Positions 35,966-46,531 of a stretch of 63,834 bases of DNA are shown piece by piece (within the stretch, counting starts at the first letter, position 1; the number at the start of each line of letters is the position of its first letter). The DNA lies in contig BAAFSQ010000026.1 in assembly GCA_054661495.1 (NCBI GenBank), forward strand, positions 1 to 63,834, in the 5' to 3' direction. The position numbers and the translations under genes are program-made. The DNA is from Zygophlyctis sp. KS116 (lineage: Eukaryota; Chytridiomycota). Under the pieces are notes generated by a model. It was given only the letters and a program-made list of their open reading frames with translations. It was not told the DNA's origin and searched no databases.

Positions 35966-38113
35966 TTATAAAGGCAACAGATCTGTCAACGTTATGTTAT
36001 ACGTTTTTTTAATCAAAGAGTCATTGTCTACATCATAAGCTCCAGGACCAGGAAGTGTGTTTTTGGCTCCTGGGAATCTTACAATAGAAGAGGCAAAGGA
36101 ACTCTTGAAATGGGTTTTCTTTTGTAATGGTGAAGGATTGTATTCTCCAGGTCCAGGAATGTTTTCATTGACTATATTATTAAAAAGTTTTTTAAAATTA
36201 CTTGTATATAAATCATGTTGTTTTTGATGAGATGACATTATAGAAATGTTTTCTATTTTACCCTTGCTGATAAGTCTTTCAAATGCTTTTTCAGAATCAT
36301 ATGCATTAGGTGGTGGAACTGGTTTTAATAAGTTTTAAATACCTGGATTATGAGACTCTTTAAATCTTTCAGTTTGACTACCAAATATAGGTATATGCAT
36401 TTGTGCGGCATTAAGTAAAATATTACCAATTTTTAGATTTACAGGTCCTTTTTTTAAGAGTGAAGTAATCCTTGATTCTTGAAAAGTATTAGAATCTAAT
36501 TGATTTTTAATCATGGATTCTCCATTGTTAACTTGATAATAAATGTTTGTTTCTGGATTATATTGTCCCGGTCCAGGTTCATTAGTAGATAATTTGCTTT
36601 TAAATCTTTCTGTAAAAGATCCAAATGCAATAGCTGGGTTAGAACTACCAAGTTTGCTTTTTCTTTGGACAGATGATACAAGAGAATATACCTAATGTAA
36701 AATAATAAAATTTACTTGACTTAATTCATAGCTTCCTGGTGCAGGTACACTCCTAGATTTAATTGTATTGCTTTCAAATCTCTTGGTTCTGGATCCAAAA
36801 GAATTTGTTTTTGGGGATAAAGACTATTGTAAAATGGATTTAAAAAGTACTTGGGAATTTCCTGAAACTTGAGGATAATAACTTCCTGGTCCAGGAGTTT
36901 CTAATTGTGTTGAAAATTTATGGCCTTCTATTTTTAAGTTTTTAAAGGAAATTACCGCCAAAACCAGTCTGTTTTTTTGAAGTCTTTAAAGGATTTGCAT
37001 TCTTGAGTTCATATGCTCCAGGACTATGAATATTAAATTTGGAATTAAAATATACCCTGGTATTCCCTATCAATTAAAAATTAAAAATATAATACCTTTT
37101 TTACAGCGTTCAAAACTATTTCGTCTGTAAGTCTTTTACAAGGAGCCAAGGCCATCACTGCAGGTCCTCTAGACGACTGTTTTAGATATTGATCAGGACT
37201 TTCAATATCATAAACATTTGGGCCTGGTCCAGGATGCGGCTTAAATGTTAATCTTCCCTCTCCCTTTCCGAATCTATATCCACGATTTGAATGTTTTGAT
37301 TCTTCTGCAAAAGATGTTAAATATGAAGGTTCTCTATATTCTGGCTCTGCAATTGCTTTTCTTGGAATTAATTCTCCTTGTTCATCTTCTGTATACCCAA
37401 ATGTAGACTGACCAATTGGAATAGATGGAGGTACATGTTTTCTTTTCCATGTGATTTTACTTTTTTTGGGTGGCTTCTTGATAGCCGATGCAGCAGAAGA
37501 AATTCCTCTGGCATGTTTAGCGACTAAGAGCATTTTTTTAGGATCAATAGCCTGAGCTACTTGTCTATTCTCACTTTCAACTGGTAAACTATGATTAATA
37601 CTTTGTCCTTGATCCATATCATGCAGATCATGAATATTCAAATTTTGAAATTCATCATCAATGAGAACTGGTTGTTGAGTAAGAAAATTGGACTGATTAT
37701 TCAATTTTGACGATGCAGCTTGAATTGCATTAGATCTTAATTTTAAAGACGACGGAAGGACATAACTTCCTGGACCGGGAGTATCACCGATTTTAGAATC
37801 AAATCTTGTAGCTCTTGATCTTCCAAAAAATGAAGATCTGTCTCCTCTGTGAAATGGTAATGATGGCGAATCATATGCCCCAGGAGCAGGAGTATATTTT
37901 ATCAGAGTTTCAAAAGTGGACAATCTAGGAGAAAGAGAAGAGAATGGGGCATATCTAATAAATGCATTAGTAATATCAAGTATACCCAGCTTTTTTGGTA
38001 TTTTTACCCCAAATCTGTCCGACATTATCAGGATTATAACTTCCAGGACCAAGTTTTGGATTTGCATGATCTAGATCTGACATTAAAAACAATCTTTCTG
38101 CTCTTGAATACAT
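35966..38113 (-). CDS. sperm-tail PG-rich repeat (STPG) protein, flagellar
   Basis: Eight exons (37986-38113, 37096-37954, 37056-37066, 36956-37023, 36851-36927, 36716-36823, 36343-36691, 35966-36318) give 650 residues with the frame closing exactly. The repeat core, P-G-P-G-x-Y, appears about nine times (LGPGSYNP, TPAPGAYDS, TPGPGSYVL, GIPGPGAYEL, TPGPGSYYP, VPAPGSYEL, EPGPGQYNP, IPGPGEYNP, LPGPGAYDV), usually followed by FG-x-R-x-x-RF. Such proteins line axonemal microtubules, so a flagellated stage is likely. The third exon is only 11 nt and supplies GIPG. Introns are 24-32 nt. Confidence 0.9.
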
Positions 38114-38149
38114 TTTTATTTAAGAAAGAAGGGACAGTAAGATGACGTT

Positions 38150-38481
38150 TCACGGAAACCACTCATGATCACCAAAACTCGTAGACATGATGCAACTGAG
38201 CTTTTTCATTTTACAGACCATTATCGGACATGTTCCATCAGTCTATAATTTAGTAAATTTAATATTACCGATAATGGAAGTGGGTCTCCCAAACATTCTT
38301 TCCATCCATCCGCATCTTGAATCTTACATGAGCACATTCCCAGTTTATCAATAATGCATTTAATAGACTTTTGCGATCCATAAATTGTAGTAATTGGAGC
38401 CTTGTAGTAGCCACAAGTACCTTGATTTAACGCATAGACTAATTGTAGACATAGTAGAACGGGTAATTTCATTAATTCCAT
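38150..38481 (-). CDS. small secreted eight-cysteine protein
   Basis: Exons 38269-38481 and 38150-38242 (26-nt intron) give 101 residues. A signal peptide (MELMKLPVLLCLQLVYALNQ) precedes eight Cys (GTC, IKC, GMCSC, KEC, GTC, MVC, LSC), enough for four disulfides. No known family is recognised. The second exon, which contains three of the Cys, makes the spliced form more convincing than the unspliced frame. Confidence 0.65.
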
Positions 38482-38549
38482 TGTCGGAATCCTATAATTG
38501 ATTAGAAATACTATTTGGAAATCTCAAAGAAAAATCAATAATGATGTAT

Positions 38550-38961
38550 TTAATAAGGATCATTCCAATACTCCTGATCGTAATTTTCAACCAGATTAGA
38601 ATTAGAGCAATACAATTGTCCAAAATGCTGAAAACCACCTCTAAGCACATTAATTTCCTGAGATGGAGATTTAATTTCATTGTATCTATTAGCACATTTT
38701 GGGCCTCGGACTTGAGATAAACTACATCTTAGATCTAGAAAATTACGCACAATGGAATATGATGATTTTTACATCTTTAAGCTCATTATAATACTCTTGG
38801 ATTCTGTCCATAAATTCATGAGATGGGATATTTCTCGCTTGAATAATATTTCCAAAAGGATAATCATCGCCTCTAACATCAATAATTAAATAGTCTTTCC
38901 CAACAACCATTGATTGATCTAATATGATGTCGGCAAGATCGTTTGGAGAAATATATTTCAT
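38550..38961 (-). CDS. Cdc25/rhodanese-fold phosphatase-like protein (Ych1/Ibp1 type)
   Basis: Exons 38747-38961 and 38550-38721 (25-nt intron) give 128 residues. It is a single rhodanese domain: LIIDVRGDDYPFGNI at the N-terminus and the active-site loop HCALSQVRGPKCA, a C-x5-R phosphatase loop assembled across the intron. Small fungal Cdc25-like proteins (Ibp1, Ych1, Arr2 arsenate reductase) have this size and loop. Substrate is unknown: phosphotyrosine or arsenate are options. Confidence 0.88.
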
Positions 38962-39012
38962 TTTGATCTTTTTAGATTTATATTAACCTAAAACGATGAT
39001 CTTACAAACGAT

Positions 39013-40188
39013 TTATTTCTTGCCGGTTCTCTTTTTAAATATGCTCGAGTCTGAAAGAATCAAATTAATTGATTCAAGACTATTTGTACATGATTCTTCA
39101 ATCTGAAATTGATTATTTGGTTCAATCTTTAGAGTTGGTGTTCCAGATTTCTGAAAATAGTTTGCAGCATCATTGTTCAGATTTACTGGAGTTTTAAGAA
39201 TTGAGGGTATTGGAGACCATAACGGCCTAATTTTAGAAAATACTGGATTTGAAATTTTGTCCGAAAACCAAGGATGTGATTCGATTTGATCTGCTCTTAA
39301 TCTTTCCAAAGGATTAACTTTTAAAAGGTTTGCGATCAAATCTTTTGCATTTTGACTTATAGAGTCCCAAAATGGTGAAAGAAATTCAAAAACTCCAAGA
39401 CGAATTTTATCTGCCAAATTACCTTTTTCATCTTCATAAAATGGAGGATACGCTACTAGTAATGTAAATAGTAAACATCCCAATGACCAAATATCCACTT
39501 GTAATGAATAAAGTTTTTCTTGTAATAATTCTGGAGCAGCATAGGCAAAGGTGCCACAAGGAGTTGAAGTATTTTGATTTTGAATGATTTTAGATAATCC
39601 AAAATCTGCAATAACTACTCCAACATTTTGAGATTTAATATCAATACTAGAAACTAGTATATTTTCTAATTTCAAATCACGATGAACAATTCCTTTTTGA
39701 TGAATATATGAGACCGCAGAACATAGCTGATGCATTATACTTCTTGTAATAAATTTAATTTTGAGGATACCTACAATAAGTCTCATTAAACTATAAATTA
39801 TTGTAAAAATTAAATACTGGACCATGATAAGTCACCAACTGAAAGAGATCTCCCAACGGATAATACGGAAATACCAAAATCTTGGTTCCGTCTAAACAAT
39901 TTTGATAATCTATCAATTGTACAATATTCGAATGCTTTAATTTCCTTAGAATATTCACCTCATTGAGAATATACTTATCCTTGAATTATAATTTCAATAA
40001 AATACGATTGATCTCAACTTTTTAACAACAACTCTTTCATCATTTGAATTTGCAACCCAAATCTCTGATTCTTCTACTGATCCTATTACATTGATTCTAC
40101 AAGATTTAGTAGAACAGTCTCTATCATTATCCCATTATTTATACTCTTTTAATTGCGCAATCAACTCAAATCTATAGACTTTTTCCAT
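39013..40188 (-). CDS. serine/threonine protein kinase (CAMK/PLK-like)
   Basis: Five exons (40145-40188, 40006-40120, 39818-39979, 39771-39790, 39013-39742; introns 24, 26, 27 and 28 nt) give 356 residues. Kinase landmarks: VVVKKLRSI (VAIK lysine), NEVNILRKLKHSNIVQL, HRDLKLENIL, IADFGLSK, CGTFAYAAPELL, VDIWSLGCLL and a short Ser/Pro tail. No glycine-rich loop is obvious in the first exons (INVIGSVEESEIWVA), so ATP binding may be atypical. The fourth exon is just 20 nt (FNETYCR). The start lies 11 bp after the RANBP1 stop. Confidence 0.88.
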
Positions 40189-40199
40189 AAGTATAAATC

Positions 40200-40828
40200 T
40201 TATTTATTAGTTTCTTTACTTTCCTTTTCCTCCAATTCAGCATTATGCTTTTTAGAATCTTCAAACTGATCTTTAAACTTGTTTGCATCTATTAAACATT
40301 AATAAAATATTTTATACTTTCTGTATTTGCAAATCTGATTGCCAATAATTCTGGTTTTGCTTCTCCTTCAGAAAAGTCTGCAAGAGCAGAATAAACCCAA
40401 GATCTATCAGATCCCACATTCATAGATAGAGTCATGTCCAATGTAACTTTTTATTAAAAGATGTAAAACTTACTGTAATGATTAGCACAAATCTTGTGAG
40501 TCTTGTCCCTTCGCATCAACAATCTAATTTTAGTCGAGACTTTATGTTTTAAAAACTTGACATCTCCAGTTCCTCGTTCTTTCCATTCATTTGTAGACTT
40601 GTCAAAACGAAACATTTTAGCTCTCATTTTAAAAATCGTTTCTTCATCTTCCTCAAATGTTTTAATATCGTCCAATTGCTCTAATTTAACGACTGGTTCA
40701 AATTCCACTTCAGGCGAAGGTTCGACTTCTTCCTCCTTGTCTTGTGATTCTTTGACAGGCTCTTGTTTGTCATCCTTGACTTGTTCAAGAGGCTTTTTAT
40801 CGACAATTTCTTGCACTTTTTCAGTCAT
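40200..40828 (-). CDS. RANBP1: Ran-binding protein 1
   Basis: Exons 40474-40828, 40318-40446 and 40200-40288 (introns 27 and 29 nt) give 190 residues. The Ran-binding domain is clear: [51 protein letters not shown] and [13 protein letters not shown], then [15 protein letters not shown]. It helps release RanGTP from export complexes and stimulates RanGAP. The acidic N-terminus and Lys/Glu tail are usual. It is followed after 11 bp by a kinase gene on the same strand. Confidence 0.97.
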
Positions 40829-40916
40829 AACTTGATCCTTGGCCTAGACTCTGTAAACTCTGACTCTTTCAGTCCGTTGTCTCTCAAGACTAGTAGAAAT
40901 AAAAATTATAAAATAA

Positions 40917-41494
40917 TCATGAGTATTTCCAATCACTAAACGATTCCAGAATTTTAAACCGTGAATCCAAAGTTTTAGAATCAGCCGATTTCTTTTTTAC
41001 TAGAATCAGTCCTGGAATCAATCCAATCAGTTTTGATAAACGTTGATTGTCATCGTCCAAATGATAAGTAGGAGATAAATGACGTACCATGTGATATAAT
41101 CCATCAGATGTATCACAAAATAATACTTGATTAGGATTCAGTCCGGATGAATACAGTCCAGAGGAATAATACAATGATTTAATAGCAATTTCTTCAGCAT
41201 CGCAAGACACATGATGAATCAAATATAGAGATTGTGATTTTAATATTTCAATTAGAGTCGGGAGGATGGATTCTTTAAAGGCAAAATTAGGACTAGAAGA
41301 ATCAAGGGATGGATTCCATACTAAAATCTTGGATTAATTAAAGAAATTCTTACATTTCTAGCAGCGATTGATGTTTTAGATTTGGACAATCTTTTTCGGT
41401 AAATGGCTGTTAAGAGTTTAAAGAGTTTGCCTCCAGAGTACAAGACAACAAGTAATAAAAGACTCTTTAAAATTCTATTCAAAACTGAATTCAT
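40917..41494 (-). CDS. PEX22: peroxisome assembly protein 22, Pex4 anchor
   Basis: Exons 41354-41494 and 40917-41327 (26-nt intron) give 183 residues. An N-terminal membrane helix (about 5-22, LKSLLLLVVLYSGGKLF) is followed by a basic patch and a cytosolic domain: IEILKSQSLYLIHHVSCDAE, LYSSGLNPNQVLFCDTSDGL, YHMVRHLSPTYHLDDD. This matches the plant/fungal PEX22 pattern (LYL-x-HV, VLFC-T-x-G, VR-L-P-x-H), known for very low identity. PEX22 tethers the ubiquitin-conjugating enzyme PEX4 to peroxisomes for receptor recycling. Its ATG is 9 bp from the stop of the downstream-transcribed neighbour at 41504. Confidence 0.82.
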
Positions 41495-41503
41495 AAAAAT
41501 TCT

Positions 41504-43216
41504 TTAGTCGCCGTGAATAAATGCCATCAAATCAGCAATTTCTGGTCTTTTTGATGATTTTCTAGAAAGCATCATTTGTGCTAATTTTATAATTCCAGGG
41601 GATAATTCAATCTTGTTTTCTTTAAATATTTTTGGTAATGAGTGAGGATCCAAGATTTCTTTTTCGTTTCCTAGAAATTTCTCAAGATCTATAGGAAATC
41701 GAGTCTGGAAAATTATTGATAGTAACAAGACTCCAATTGAATAGATTTCTTGAAGTTCTGGTGAAAAAAAGTTTCCCGTTCGGACTTCTGGTGATGCATA
41801 GAATATTGTTCCTGCAAATTCTGATGCAGGGATAAGATCAGTAGAAATTTGACGGCAAGAGTCCAAATCTATAAGTTTGACATTAAGAGTTTCTGAATTT
41901 ATAAGTATATTACTATCCTTGATATCATTATGGGTAAATCCCAAGGTTTGAAGATCAGAAAGTCCTTGAATTACGCCAGAAAATATATTCATGATTTCTG
42001 ATTCCGTTAATGGTTTTTTTCTTTTTTTTAAATAAGCAAGTAAATCAATCCATTCTGATCCTTCATCTTGTGTAACTAGTGCCCATGTTTTTTCAAAGTG
42101 AAAATGATCTATATATTTTATAAATAAGGGATTTGAGCGATCTTCTTCTGGATTATTTAGAATTTTTAAAAGGAAAATTGAGACTGGTAATTTACCAATA
42201 TAGTTCCATGATTTGATTGAAGTTTCTTCAACAATTTTTATAATCACTGGTAGAGAATCAATTTTAGATTCTCCAGAGTAAATCTTTCCTTGGGTTCCAC
42301 GACCAATGGTTTTATTCATCTAAAATTTAAAAATAAAGAATACAGTATATCGGAGATTGAAATCAGCCATTGTTTTCACCAATTTTCTAGCTCTAGATCC
42401 GTCATTTTCTTCTACCCATCTCATATTCTTTAGTAGTCCAGTCAATTTTGAATTGATTCTTGTAAGAACTGGTAATTGTTTCTTGACATCTTCATCTGAT
42501 GCATTAGACACTGAATTCCTTCTAGAAATTGAATTACTACGTAAAGGTAATTCATGACCACTTAGATTTGAAAGATCTTTTGTTGTGGCTCTTCGGAGTA
42601 GATCAATAGAGAAATTAGCCTTTTTTCCTTCATAATTTGAATTTGAATCAATAGTAGATCCATTATTATTTGAAGGATCAATTGGAGACTGCCCTTTTTT
42701 TCCAATTCCACTTGCAGCTCCACTAATCGAGTTTTGACGCTTGATTTCTGACGTTTTCCTTTCAATGTCAAACTTCTTGTCTTGGATAGATTTTCGAGCA
42801 GAATCATTAACTGAAGAGTCTCTTACATTATCAGTAGGCAATTTCTTAAAGCTTACATTATCTGAAGGCAATTTCTTAAAGCTTTCATTATCTGAAGGCA
42901 ATCGCTTCCCAGAATCATCTAATCCTTTTAGTTTCCGTTTAGAAAACAAGTCCGAATCTGATAGATCATTTCCGGGCAGCTTCTTATCTGAATCGTTTTT
43001 CTTATCCTGATTGCTCTTCTTTGAATATTCAGAGGCAGAATCTCTATCCATTGGCAGACGCCTTGAACTATCATTAATAGATAATCGCCTTTGAAAATCA
43101 TCTGCTAAACCTCTTGGCTTCCTTTTAGTAAAGTAATCAGAGTCTGAGAAATCAGATGTAAGCGTTGTATCAGTAGCATTCTGTATTCCACTTTGAACAT
43201 TGTTTGGAGTTGACAT
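41504..43216 (-). CDS. PASK/PIM-like protein kinase with repeat-rich N-terminus
   Basis: Exons 42344-43216 and 41504-42319 (24-nt intron) give 562 residues. The first 290 are Ser/Asp/Lys-rich, with near-repeats (SDSDYFTKRKPRGL and SDSDLFSKRKLKGL; SFKKLPSDN three times). The kinase starts at the intron: NLRYTMNKTIGRGTQGKIYSG, then VIIKIVEE, HNDIKDSNILI, VKLIDLDSC and FAGTIFYASPEV. The DIKD-x-NI form is like PASK and PIM kinases. HRD is HND and DFG is DLD, so the catalytic aspartates stay but the loops are altered. Two forkhead-type sequences lie upstream. Confidence 0.85.
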
Positions 43217-43221
43217 CTCAA

Positions 43222-43249
43222 TTGTTTATGTGTGACGAGAGCGTAAACA
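43222..43249. promoter_or_regulatory. paired forkhead-type sites
   Basis: TTGTTTA (43222-43228) and GTAAACA (43243-43249) sit within 35 bp upstream of the PASK-like kinase start, in opposite orientation. Both match the RYAAAYA consensus of forkhead factors. Such sequences are common by chance in AT-rich DNA, so this is weak. Confidence 0.25.
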
Positions 43250-43281
43250 CTGAAAATGAGATTAGTCTTTTTGACATCAAT

Positions 43282-44237
43282 CTATTCAAAATGATTTGGT
43301 AATATATATGATATCTTTGATACCATTTCAGCACTTCTTTTTTCCTTTGATGTAATGATAGAATTCATATTGCTTCCTCGGGACGTATTTATAGCATTGA
43401 ATGAACCAGTATCAATTGCTTCTTCTAAAACAGGTAACACCTTTAGTAATATCTTTTGAGCATTATTAGAATTTGCTGATAAGTTTGCAACGACTGCTTG
43501 AACTGAAACAGCCTCTTCAGTCTCTTTCCAACAATCATAATCAGTAGCCATACAAATCTATCCTTTAATAATGATTAAATACCATTTGATAGACTATTTC
43601 AGCTTCTCTCGCAAGCTTCGCTTCAGGAAGAGCAGACATATTAATTATATCTGCACCCCAAGATCTATACATGTGAGACTCTGCTCTAGTTGAAAAAGCA
43701 GGACCTTCCATGACAACTATTTTTGTGAAACTAATAAAGAATACCCAGTGTTTTATCTTTATGAAATGAAATACCTTCAATTTCCAAATGATGAGAAATA
43801 ATACTTGCCAACTCTGGACAAAAAGGATCAGCAAATCCAACATGTGCCACTACTCCATTCTCAAAGAATGTACTCGGACGAAATCCTTTAGTCCGATCAA
43901 TAAGTTGAGATGGAATTACAAAATCTCTTGGAGCAATCTCTTCTCTTAATGATCCAACGGCAGAAAAAGAAAGAATCACTTCTACACCCAAATGCTTTAA
44001 TGCAGCAATATTTGCTCTTGCATTAACTTCAGAAGGATTTTGATAATGTCCTCTCCCATGTCTAGCCAAAAATGCCACTTTATGACCAAGAGGAGATTTG
44101 CAAACAATTATATGATCAGACGGGAATCCCCATGGTGTCTCTGGATACAGCTCTTGAAGAACTTCAAATCCATCTAAATGATATAATCCAGAACCTCCAA
44201 TAACAGCGATTGTAATCTTTTCATCCCAGAGCGTCAT
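43282..44237 (-). CDS. MTAP: S-methyl-5'-thioadenosine phosphorylase
   Basis: Exons 43745-44237, 43583-43716 and 43282-43557 (introns 28 and 25 nt) give 300 residues. The reaction is methylthioadenosine plus phosphate to adenine and methylthioribose-1-phosphate, in methionine salvage. Seen: [70 protein letters not shown] and [10 protein letters not shown]. Starting at 44237 gives the usual family length. An upstream Met (44312) would add 25 non-conserved residues. Confidence 0.97.
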
Positions 44238-44447
44238 TTTTTTCTGTTCAAGTGCGTGGAAACTCTTGTTCAAAGGGACTGTGTCTGATTTTACTGAATT
44301 TAATATCATCATTAATATCTAGTTTAATCGTTGAAGCTTCCACTTCCTGTATTCAGTAATTCACACTCAAAAACAAAGCATTTAACTTAAAATACATTCA
44401 AAAATTACGTTACCAACATAAACTAGGTACATGGTATCAAATCGAAG

Positions 44448-45038
44448 TTATATTCTCCATTTGAGCTGAGAAAACCAATAATCTTTACCGCCGACAGGAT
44501 GATTTGCAATTCCGCAAAACAAATGCATTACACCAGTCAGCGTGACTGTCCCATCTTTATTCGCAATACCACTACGGATTTGTTCCACAGAAATGAGATC
44601 TATATGCTTACCACTGAATATTGCAATTTGAGTGCCGTCCAGCACTCGTAAAAATGATCGGGCCAGCTTTGAAGCTGAATTGGTTTCTGAATCAAAAGCT
44701 TCAAAATGTTGGTATTTCCCAGCTTTTGCATCGTCTTTACATTCTTTCGGTCCATTAGGAAGAAAATCAACATTCCGTAATTTACTGCGATCATATTCTC
44801 CTTTACTTATAATCCGTAATGAGTCAATGCCAATGCACCGACAGCATCCAGCTTCTTACCTTTATATTCAATTCGTTTCTTCAAAATCATGCTGTTTTCA
44901 TCAGACTTTGACCATATGGCTACTTTTTCTTTGGGACTGTAGGCGCTTTGAACTTTTTTGAACAGGGCTGTGTCCTCAGCGGTCTAAAGTGCAGCAATCT
45001 CTTGTCCATAGGTCTTCAAATTCCGATTTTAACGGCAT
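44448..45038 (-). CDS. unrecognised protein gene with an apparent frame break
   Basis: The minus strand reads as protein, but not in one frame. Positions 45038-44976 encode MPLKSEFEDLWTRDCCTLDR and then TGA. Skipping one base there continues as EDTALFKKVQSAYSPKEKVA. An intron (44801-44838, or 44801-44859) then joins in phase to EYDRSKLRNVDFLPNGPKEC and a C-terminal stretch (GVMHLFCGIANHPVGGKDYW) ending at 44448. The sequence is more GC-rich than its neighbours. I know no family. Options: programmed +1 frameshift at CGC-TGA, a decaying gene, a missed upstream exon (TTTAG precedes ACCGCTGAG), or a sequence error. Confidence 0.5.
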
Positions 45039-45151
45039 GGCGTCGAAAAGCCGAGCTGTTATTGTAGATGCAGTACTAAATGGTTTAATAAGAAGAACAA
45101 ATATAATCAAAATTTCTAATAATCATTTAAATGGAAACTGATCAATATGTA

Positions 45152-46332
45152 TCATTTACCTGAATTTGAAATTGTGAATTCTTTGATTTCAGTCAAAAAT
45201 GTAAACGTCCTTCCGCTCCAATCTTGTTCAAAGGGACTATGTCGGACTATTTTGACTTTAAAATCATCATTGATATGCAGTCCAATCTTTTTCATGACTT
45301 GATGTACGCTATTCACTACTTGTCCATCAATTTGATAAATAATATCTCCCTTTAATATCCCTGCTAAATCAGCAGGGGATCCTTCTACTACTGATGTAAT
45401 TAATGCTCCTTTCTGATCTGGATGTAACATGTACGATTGAGACAATAAAGATCTATTATAATTGGTTAATGATACCATTTTAGCTCCAATTACCGGACGA
45501 ATAATCTTTTTACCCTCTTTTAAATACTGGACGATTGATAGAGCATCATTTATAGGAATGGCAAAACTAATTCCTTCTACGTCGGCCCGAGAGGTTAGAA
45601 TACTATGATTATAAATACTTCTTACCCAATAACTTGTCCGTGAATATTAATTAGAGGACCTCCGGAATTCCCATGATGTACATTACAGTCTGTCTGAATA
45701 TAATCTATCGGAGATTCATCATTTCCAATTTCTATACTCTTCCTATTTGTAGAAGAAATAATACCAACAGACACGCTATGAAACAGTCCTAATGGGCTTC
45801 CAATTGCAAGCACCCAATCTCCCACTCTGGATTTAGTTTCTGATCCCAATCTTGCTTTTTTCCATACCTTTGAAGAATTAAGATCCAAAACTTTAATTAA
45901 TGCAAGATCGCTTTGAAGATCCATTGAAAAACAAACGCCTGTGAATTCTTCATTGTCCAATGTCGTAATTGTAATTATACCATCTTCTATAAAATCAGAC
46001 ACTACATGTGCATTAGTAAGTATGAGACCTGAATCATCTATAACTATACCAGAGCCCGAAGAAAATAATTTAGTATTTGGATCCTTAGAAGATTGAACTC
46101 TAATATCAACAACAGAATCAATAACCATCTCTGCAGCATCTGCTATGAAATTACAATCTTTTTTGGTAGACATGAATCCCAAATTAGGATATGAATTATG
46201 ATTTACAGTAGTATTAAATTCTTTTAAAATCCATCCAGCGGCAAACGAAATTCCAATTATCGGACTAATTTTAGTAGTCAATGAAAGAGTCTTGGAAAGT
46301 AATTTAAAAATGTATGATCGATTGTAGCGCAT
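45152..46332 (-). CDS. HTRA: HtrA-family serine protease with PDZ domain (HtrA2-like)
   Basis: Exons 45626-46332 and 45152-45602 (23-nt intron) give 385 residues. A basic start and one hydrophobic helix (about 21-37, SPIIGISFAAGWIL) suggest mitochondrial import with membrane anchoring, as in HtrA2/Omi. The catalytic triad is present: H109 (TNAHVV), D142 (SDLALIKV), S223 (GNSGGPLI). One PDZ domain follows (GALITSVVEGSPADLAGILK). It degrades misfolded proteins. A 22-nt GTAAAT...CAG intron near the end could replace the last two residues and stop at 45127 instead. Confidence 0.94.
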
Positions 46333-46531
46333 TTAATTGAAATGAGTTTATTAGAAATGCTACTAAGGTACATCGGCCCCACACTTGCTCGTAAATTTTC
46401 CGCTATAAGAAAGTCGTATACACGGAAGCGGTGGGCGCCGCCTTCGCCGCCTAAACTTGAAATGTACCGTTCGGACAGAATTTTAATGAATTGGCGGCAT
46501 CCGTCGGAATAGACCTCTGATTATTAAAAAT

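Noticed and set aside
37067-37985. A start for the PG-repeat gene within the 37081-38067 frame
   Set aside because: The upstream exon 37986-38113 with a 31-nt intron containing TACTAAT restores another PG repeat and the total frame.
44632-44961. Plus-strand 109-codon frame
   Set aside because: Composition is not protein-like, while the opposite strand reads as charged soluble protein over two spliced segments.
45037-45171. Small plus-strand frame starting MASKSRAVIVDAVLNGL
   Set aside because: It overlaps the 5' part of the minus-strand unknown gene and the HtrA 3' region and shows no conserved motif. Kept only as an alternative explanation.
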